Source: Penaeus vannamei
Taxonomy: Eukaryota > Arthropoda > Malacostraca > Decapoda > Penaeidae
DNA: 15,000 bases
Reading direction: 5' to 3'
Assembly: GCF_042767895.1 (NCBI RefSeq)
Contig: NC_091577.1
Coordinates: 13,997,551-14,012,550 of the forward strand
Shown: positions 11,801-15,000 of the stretch, piece after piece
Numbering within the stretch: the stretch's first letter is position 1
Layout of the letters: each line of letters opens with the position of its first letter
Translations under genes and position numbers: made by a program
The notes under the pieces: generated by a model
Told to the model about the DNA's origin: nothing
Databases searched by the model: none
The model's input: only the letters and a program-made list of their open reading frames with translations

Positions 11801-12162
11801 AGATATAAATTTAGATAGATATACAGACAGATAGATTTTCTTTCAAGGTTTATATCATATCATTGCCTATGTATTGTATCTAAATACCCCTAAACACATA
11901 TATTTTTACTCAATCCTGAATCTATCAGGAAAAGACCTGGAACTAGTACTAATAACAATGCAAACAACCAAACCATAAAACACGGCAGCTAAAAGTGACA
12001 CAAACTACACCACTCAGTACCTGGTTCCGGCACTTCGATAGCTTCATCCATTGGGTTGTTTTCTCCTGTGTCGTCATCCTCATCCTCCTCAGCTTCCGAT
12101 GCCGAGCCCCTTTCGCTCTCAGCTGGACGGATGCCAAACATCTCCTCTATGTCCATCTCCAT
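2559..12162 (-). CDS. TIPIN: TIPIN (Timeless-interacting protein, Swi3/Csm3 family), six coding exons
   Basis: In known family members, TIPIN binds Timeless to form the fork protection complex, which travels with the replisome in the nucleus, stabilises stalled forks and supports ATR/CHK1 signalling. Joining 12162-12021, 11271-11196, 6711-6513, 4924-4694, 3506-3356 and 2899-2559 gives 1140 nt, that is 379 residues plus TAA. Every junction is GT-AG and phases match (1,2,0,0,1). Residues 1-47 are acidic. About 68-155 is the Swi3 domain, with the hallmark motifs GPRGIPVL, KGKGHE.EDL and LEHWAHRLFPKLPF. The second conserved block, TLTEEQRERVERNRR, follows residue 216. Residues about 267-379 are a low-complexity Lys/Glu/Asp/Asn tail ending DDLLDMLDDE. 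The start ATG has a good context (A at -3, G at +4) and an in-frame TAA six bases upstream. The product is longer than vertebrate TIPIN (about 300 residues) because of the tail. Family identification is very secure; exon 6's acceptor is the least certain boundary. Confidence 0.94.
2900..3355. other. Intron 6, nothing recognised
   Basis: A 456-nt AT-rich intron between the exon 6 donor and exon 7 acceptor. The minus-strand ORF at 3225-3016 has AT-driven composition and no homology I can see. Confidence 0.6.
3356..3506 (-). CDS. TIPIN: TIPIN exon 6 (TEEQ/ERN motif)
   Basis: It encodes residues 217-266 plus one base. The block TLTEEQRERVERNRRLAAERR is the second conserved TIPIN signature, and a Gln/Glu-rich coiled-coil-like stretch follows. 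I chose the acceptor CAACAG|ACA because it is the only one that keeps phase 0 with exon 5: the upstream AAAAG|TGA would open with a stop. The polypyrimidine tract is weak, so this boundary is less certain than the others. The donor is CGGG|GTAGATAAG; failure to splice would stop translation two codons later, at 3350-3348. Confidence 0.85.
3507..4693. other. Intron 5, nothing recognised
   Basis: This 1187-nt intron is AT-rich with short A- and T-runs and a small CTATATAT patch near 3550. I see no gene, RNA or mobile element in it. Confidence 0.6.
4694..4924 (-). CDS. TIPIN: TIPIN exon 5
   Basis: This 231-nt exon (77 codons, phase 0 to phase 0) encodes residues 140-216. It begins VLIKKLRLDM, which completes the Swi3 domain (the family has xxLKRIRLD here). 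It continues into an acidic linker and a Ser/Pro/Ala-rich stretch ending APAESSS. Acceptor TTTCCAG|GTCCTA; donor TCTTCT|GTAAGTATT, a near-perfect consensus. Confidence 0.94.
4925..6021. other. Intron 4, remaining part
   Basis: Mostly AT-rich intronic sequence. Two patches, about 5010-5240 and 5480-5640, are visibly richer in G+C and more complex than their surroundings, and are open on the minus strand for 60-100 codons. I do not recognise a protein or repeat family in either. Confidence 0.4.
6022..6190. repeat. 26-bp minisatellite in TIPIN intron 4
   Basis: About six copies of a 26-bp unit (CAGAGAGGGCAAGGAAGAGG then AAGAGA) repeat with exact spacing: the unit's C falls at 6035, 6061, 6087, 6113, 6139 and 6165. 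The copies are nearly identical, which suggests recent expansion. Beyond 6190 the unit decays into a general GA-rich tract. Confidence 0.93.
6191..6498. repeat. Polypurine (GA-rich) tract next to the exon 4 splice donor
   Basis: The plus strand is almost purely A and G. From 6334 to 6498 I see no pyrimidine at all (165 bases). It includes short period units such as GAGGAAGAGAGGGAGG. On the TIPIN-sense strand it is a C/U tract that begins about 14 nt after the 5' splice site. Such mirror-rich purine runs can form triplex (H-DNA) structures. Confidence 0.93.
6513..6711 (-). CDS. TIPIN: TIPIN exon 4, core of Swi3 domain
   Basis: This 199-nt exon encodes residues 73-139 with the most conserved part of the family: LGGPRGIPVLQ, KWKGKGHEKEDL, RLEHWAHRLFPKLPFNDVL and KQGFKKPVQ. 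The acceptor is CTTCCCAG|CCTGGG and the donor CAG|GTAAGATA. It is the strongest single piece of evidence for the gene. A long pyrimidine-rich (coding-strand) repeat tract starts about 14 nt past the donor in intron 4. Confidence 0.97.
6895..7303. repeat. Degenerate tetranucleotide array (TCTG/TCTA/TCAG), left part
   Basis: The plus strand is a long run of variants such as CAGTCTG, ATCTGTCTA and CAGTTTGTC in four-base rhythm, heavily diverged. It stops at the 3' LTR and resumes beyond the 5' LTR. The array therefore probably predates the retroelement and was split by it. Confidence 0.7.
7304..7665 (-). repeat. 3' LTR of the gypsy-type element
   Basis: About 362 bp, direct copy of 10474-10875. 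Over the first ~225 bases the two look roughly nine-tenths identical by eye, with lower identity and indels further in. In the coding orientation it begins TGTAAATGC and ends TTGCAACA. A minus-strand AATAAA at 7368-7373 could serve as its poly(A) signal. The outer end could be a few bases off (see the target-site note in the findings). Confidence 0.85.
7672..7684 (-). other. Polypurine tract of the retroelement
   Basis: GGAGGGAAGGGGG on the minus strand, six bases before the canonical TGT start of the 3' LTR. This is the expected place for the plus-strand primer. The small gap to the LTR suggests drift or that the LTR start is slightly misplaced. Confidence 0.7.
7850..8890 (-). pseudogene. 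Pol remnant: aspartic protease joined to integrase C-terminal end
   Basis: The protease part spans about 8860-8540. Its active-site loop is at 8822-8811, reading DTSA where most family members have DTGA, followed by RTVIN; a conserved CGVTGHYAQLRGP block comes later. After a pre-RT linker (PPYLENLLQRS, near 8490) the sequence passes without a spacer into integrase at about 8450 (ELHLLLDLVTGRPTNEELP). It continues to the GPY/F module (WLYNPKKKKG, then WEGPY at 8185-8171). Reverse transcriptase, RNase H and the integrase catalytic core are missing. Frameshifts (for example near 8290) and a stop at the linker break the frame further. Confidence 0.82.
8930..10388 (-). pseudogene. Gag polyprotein remnant with coiled coil and CCHC zinc knuckle
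   Basis: Reading begins at an ATG at 10388 (MADQGEGEQFSLADI). An N-terminal Lys/Glu-rich coiled-coil part runs to about 9835. A capsid-like part contains FDGRVPLGPYLAQFE (near 9690) and WEALARALEYESFRM (near 9260). The nucleocapsid knuckle is C-X2-C-X4-H-X4-C at 9025-8984. Stops and frame changes interrupt it repeatedly: the coiled coil is cut soon after the start, and the capsid part is open only in pieces (9796-9458, 9374-9192). This structural protein would package element RNA into particles; this copy cannot make it intact. Confidence 0.8.
8984..9025 (-). other. CCHC zinc knuckle (nucleocapsid motif)
   Basis: Fourteen codons read CWSCGEQGHLSQKC, a perfect retroviral-type C-X2-C-X4-H-X4-C knuckle. 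All four zinc ligands are intact although the frame meets a stop (TAA) shortly after, two codons past the last Cys. Confidence 0.9.
10452..10471 (-). other. Primer binding site, tRNA-Leu type
   Basis: On the minus strand, two bases after the LTR end, the sequence TAGTGTCAGGAGTGGGATCC resembles the complement of a tRNA-Leu 3' end (ATCCCAC.CCTGACACCA), with one mismatch in the CCA complement. It primes minus-strand DNA synthesis in this element class. tRNA-Leu priming is common among gypsy elements. Confidence 0.7.
10474..10875 (-). repeat. 5' LTR of the gypsy-type element
   Basis: About 402 bp, partner of 7304-7665. It is longer because of small insertions (for example near 10707-10725 and in the A-rich stretch near 10820). 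In the coding orientation it begins TGTGAATGC and ends TTTGCAACA, directly before the primer binding site. An AATAAA on the minus strand is conserved at 10541-10546. Confidence 0.85.
10886..11055. repeat. Tetranucleotide array (TCAG)n, right part
   Basis: It contains a clean (TCAG)n core at about 10919-10945. Degenerate CAGT, CCAG and CTAG units follow to about 11040, then TCTATCGTCTATC. It is the continuation of the array on the far side of the retroelement. Confidence 0.8.
11196..11271 (-). CDS. TIPIN: TIPIN exon 3
   Basis: This 76-nt exon lies between a TTTCAG|GTCAAC acceptor and a CG|GTATGTGG donor. It encodes roughly residues 48-73 (GQQAKAEPVKPKRVVKN then PQPKLDVH and a split Arg). The basic PKRxVKxxxPKLD block matches the segment leading into the Swi3 domain in TIPIN proteins. 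Phase in is 1 and phase out is 2, consistent with both neighbours. Confidence 0.92.
11272..12020. other. Intron 2, minor GATA-like repeat only
   Basis: A 749-nt intron. A short degenerate (GATA/CAGA)n stretch lies near 11807-11836. Nothing else is identifiable. Confidence 0.6.
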
Positions 12163-12205
12163 CGTTTATTTCTTGATTGATCTACTTCTGGCTTGGTTTC
12201 TTCAC
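12021..12205 (-). CDS. TIPIN: TIPIN exon 2 (5' UTR tail and start codon)
   Basis: The exon holds 43 nt of 5' UTR and then the ATG at 12162, with a second in-frame ATG at 12156. It encodes residues 1-47 plus one base of codon 48. The peptide starts MEMDIEEMFGIRPAES and is dominated by Glu/Asp, as in other TIPIN N-termini. The donor is CCAG|GTACTGAG. TAA-ACG-ATG immediately upstream rules out an in-frame extension within this exon. Confidence 0.9.
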
Positions 12206-12597
12206 CTATAAATCATTGAAAATAAATATCTAAATTAGATGATAATTTCGCAGAGATATTGAAAGGCTATAATTCCACAGACTTTAATATGAAGTAGTGA
12301 GCTTACATTTACTCTACAAAAAATATTTTTTTAAGTCTCTGATTATTATCTCTGCATAGTCCAATTATAATTAGATCTATTTATATTCATCATACACATA
12401 AATGAAATAGCACATAAGCTTAGCCATTTCTCAAATATAATCATTTTCCACACATAAAATATTAATGATGAGTTTCTAATACCAAAAATATTATGATACG
12501 AAACAGTATCGTCGTTAAACACAAAACCAAATGATGAAAACAATTGAGAATAATACATAAGTAATACAAACACCATATATATCACTCACTAATTTAC

Positions 12598-12660
12598 CTT
12601 GTGTGTTTATTTTCACGCTTCTGTTGTAATTTCTACACAGTCAACTAAAGAAAGGAGAAG
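12598..12660 (-). other. TIPIN: TIPIN exon 1, untranslated (5' end not located)
   Basis: On the minus strand the sequence ACACAAG|GTAAAT at 12598/12597 is a good 5' splice site. It pairs with an acceptor TATAG|GTGAAG at 12206/12205, giving a 392-nt intron 1. No in-frame coding sequence is implied, because exon 2 carries its own stop codon just before the ATG. The upstream boundary given is arbitrary: I could not place a transcription start, only infer that it lies between this exon and the E2F-like site near 12710. Confidence 0.5.
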
Positions 12661-12704
12661 AAAATAGTGATTTTTTCGTGATTTTGTAGTCCCCGAAGAA
12701 GAAA

Positions 12705-12714
12705 TTTTGGCGCG
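12705..12714 (+). promoter_or_regulatory. E2F/DP-type site in the TIPIN promoter region
   Basis: TTTTGGCGCG matches the E2F consensus TTTSGCGC exactly (TTTGGCGC at 12706-12713). It lies about 107 bp upstream of the exon 1 donor, in a small CpG-containing patch within very AT-rich DNA. E2F controls many replication genes, so a site here fits TIPIN's S-phase role. A second partial match, TTGGCG, is at 12731-12736. Binding is inferred from sequence only. Confidence 0.55.
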
Positions 12715-12759
12715 TATTGCGGGTGTTTTGTTGGCGTTCTTGTAAGAGTTCTTTTAGGT

Positions 12760-13960
12760 ATTATCTTTCTTTTAGCTATAAGGATGTCCTTTCATTTTTT
12801 TTATAGGATATCTGTATCATAGTTTATCAAATTGTCATTAAACATTCTGATGTCATGATAGATACGCTGAATGCATATTTAGGTAAATATGAACTTTGCT
12901 GGAGGGCTAATGATATTTTCATTTATATTTCATCCCGAGTTTTCATACTTTATTACGAGTTTATTTGATAGTTATATTCTACAGTAGGTTTGCCAACTTG
13001 ATAATATTAATTATATTCTAAATTAGGTTTACCTACTTCTGAATAAGGAAGGATAAAATGCATATGTGACGCAGAAAAACAAAACAAAGAAAAAAATATA
13101 TAAGGCCCCTACAACCGTCGCAAAGCGTTGGAGTTTCTTGAAAGAAATTATGAAGATTTTTTCCTATAATTTACTTTGATAATATACATTCATGATAATT
13201 TCAGAATATTGTATTTAATGGGTCACCTTAAGTATATTAAACTTTATCATCAAACCATAATGGTAAGACATAATGAAAGAAGTAAACTTTTAACTCTACA
13301 TCGGAAACGGACACTTTATGTAAACAAATCAGTGACAACACTCAAAGCGATAAAATATTTTCTTTACAGTCTCAAGCTCTCAGCTCTAGAAATGAAGGAA
13401 GAAGAAGAAGAAGATACATTTTTCCTCTCTCCTATAGGTCTCGTGCTCATCTCTTTATATTCAAAATTGAATGTCATTCTTTTCAGTTAGAATGAAAATC
13501 TAATTTTTGGCGAGATCTCTCTAAAGGCTGGGCTCGATGGACATCAAGAGCCAATATTTATGTTGAATAATGATATTCATTCTTGAAAAAATGATTTCAT
13601 ACACAACACAGAGAATTAATCCATTTTGTTATCAGTATTCTGAAGGTAGACTAGTCATTCTCCTATTGTTGAACAGTTACTAGCTTCAATTAAATTTATG
13701 CCATTACTTTGATCTCATTTATTGATTGATTTATCAACATTTTATATAACAAGTATATTTCAGTAGATAACCAATTTTCAGACAAACATTTGTTATTACA
13801 TTACTTTTTGTTTGTGTGTATACATATATTGTTTTGAAGTGTTTTGAAGCTTTTAATTAAATTTCTGTTTGTTGCTTCATATACTTAACTGATAAGTTAA
13901 AGTATGTACTGCATATAGATATTTTTATCAGTGACCCTTACCATACACACATACAAACCT
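12760..13960. other. Intergenic region upstream of TIPIN, nothing recognised
   Basis: AT-rich DNA beyond the promoter patch. A plus-strand ORF at 13176-13490 (104 codons) has Lys/Ile/Leu-rich content with no domain, no clear splice or promoter context, and is probably chance. I see no RNA gene. Confidence 0.5.
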
Positions 13961-14046
13961 ACTTTTTCTTTCTTTCTTTTTTCTTTATTTATTTCGTTCT
14001 TTTTTCCTTTCTTTCTTTCTCTATTCCTTTCTTTTTCTCTCTATTT
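13961..14046. repeat. Pyrimidine (TTTC)n-like tract
   Basis: The plus strand is nearly all T and C in four-base units (CTTT, TTTC) with a few A interruptions. It is the first member of a run of simple repeats that continues to 14366. Confidence 0.85.
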
Positions 14047-14089
14047 ACTTTACAGTATGGTACATATCACATGTACACGCACGCCCTCA

Positions 14090-14366
<277 letters not shown>

Positions 14367-14456
14367 ATGCGAATCCTGCGCCTAGAGACAACTAACGTGC
14401 GCACAGCTCTGTTTTTTGTTTATTTAATGAGGAACACTTGAGATCAGACGAGAAAA

Positions 14457-15000
14457 ATGAGGTTAGCAGAAGCAGCAGTCAGACTTGAGGCTCTTGAAGC
14501 CAAGGTTGGCAACCTGGTGGCAGAATGCCTCAAAATACGTGAAGAGAATGTGAATCTGAAGGAACTGTTTAAAACGTGTGTAGAAACACATATGGAAAAT
14601 ATGCAAAAATCTGAACTGAAAATTAAAGAACTAAAGGAAAAGTTAGAAGAAGTTGAAACCAAAATTGGCAACGGTAGTGAAACCGAAGCAAAAAATCTAC
14701 AGAAAAAAGTCGAGGAGGTTCTTAAAGTGCAAGAAACTGTCAAACAGATCGAAAGTAATTTGTGAAGCAGCCAAGCGCAGGTGATGGAAGAAGCTAAAAA
14801 GATGACAGCTACATATGCTGATGTATCAAAGGTAAAGGAAACCGTAAATAAAATGGGAAAAAAATGAAAAAAGACATCAAGCCCACAAAGGAAGAAATTA
14901 AGACACAGCTTGCAAAAACGATAAAGGAGAACGAATTCAAATCCCACCTTGGGCAACATGCAAGAAATATTGATAATTTGGCTGACGGAAACAAGGACAT
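14457..15000 (+). pseudogene. Coiled-coil reading frame, broken; possible non-LTR retroelement ORF1
   Basis: From ATG 14457 an open frame of 102 codons encodes a Glu/Lys/Leu heptad-rich coiled coil (start MRLAEAAVRLEALEAKVGN). It ends at TGA 14763-14765, but the same frame continues with similar Lys/Glu character to TGA 14865. After a frame change at the seven-A run 14858-14864, the next frame stays open to the window edge with the same composition. So it looks like one longer coding sequence damaged by a nonsense codon and a homopolymer frameshift, running off the window. The N-terminal coiled coil suggests a retroelement ORF1 or Gag-like protein; no nucleic-acid-binding or enzymatic domain is in view. 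A host coiled-coil gene is the alternative. Confidence 0.5.

Noticed and set aside
13176..13490. 104-codon ORF upstream of TIPIN as a divergent gene
   Set aside because: Composition matches the AT-rich surroundings, no domain or conserved motif is seen, and no promoter or splice support was found.
14763..14765. TGA recoded as selenocysteine or readthrough
   Set aside because: A second disruption (frameshift at the A7 run) follows within about 100 bases and no SECIS-like element is visible; simple decay explains both.
14444..14959. 171-codon minus-strand ORF, Phe/Leu/Ser/Cys-rich
   Set aside because: It is the antisense shadow of the Lys/Glu-rich coiled-coil frame on the plus strand.

Overview
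The window reads as a piece of an animal nuclear genome, most likely an arthropod and plausibly a decapod crustacean. It is AT-rich and contains one spliced gene with canonical GT-AG introns. It is loaded with simple repeats (TA, GA, TG/CA, TCTG/TCAG), and retroelement debris lies inside and outside the gene. The phylum-level call is inference: no species marker is visible.

The one recognisable host gene is a TIPIN (Timeless-interacting, Swi3/Csm3-family) homologue on the minus strand, about 12.6 kb down to 2.56 kb. I assemble seven exons: one untranslated and six coding (12021-12205, 11196-11271, 6513-6711, 4694-4924, 3356-3506, 2559-2899). Splice phases agree at every junction and give a 379-residue product: an acidic N-terminus, the conserved Swi3 domain, a conserved TEEQ...ERN...ERR motif, and an acidic Lys/Glu-rich tail. 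A sequence fitting the E2F consensus lies about 100 bp upstream of the first splice donor. This suits a replication-fork-protection gene expressed in S phase.

Intron 3 (6712-11195) is large because it holds a degenerate Ty3/gypsy-type LTR retrotransposon (7304 to about 10875), also on the minus strand. It keeps both LTRs, a tRNA-Leu-like primer binding site, a broken coiled-coil Gag with a CCHC zinc knuckle, an aspartic protease remnant, an integrase C-terminal end with the GPY/F module, and a polypurine tract. Reverse transcriptase, RNase H and most of integrase are deleted at one junction near 8450. The element sits inside an older degenerate tetranucleotide array. Intron 4 carries a roughly 480-bp purine-rich tract, partly a 26-bp minisatellite, right beside the exon 4 splice donor.

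Right of the gene (12.75-14.08 kb) is AT-rich sequence with nothing recognisable. A dense compound microsatellite cluster follows (13.96-14.37 kb). From 14.46 kb to the window edge there is a plus-strand coiled-coil reading frame broken by a TGA and a frameshift, probably a decayed retroelement ORF1. Left of the gene (1-2.38 kb) is intergenic DNA with a purine-rich, repeat-derived stretch at about 0.5-2.1 kb. I see no previously undescribed gene system. The points of interest are the gene structure, the sense-oriented deleted retroelement, and the repeat architecture.
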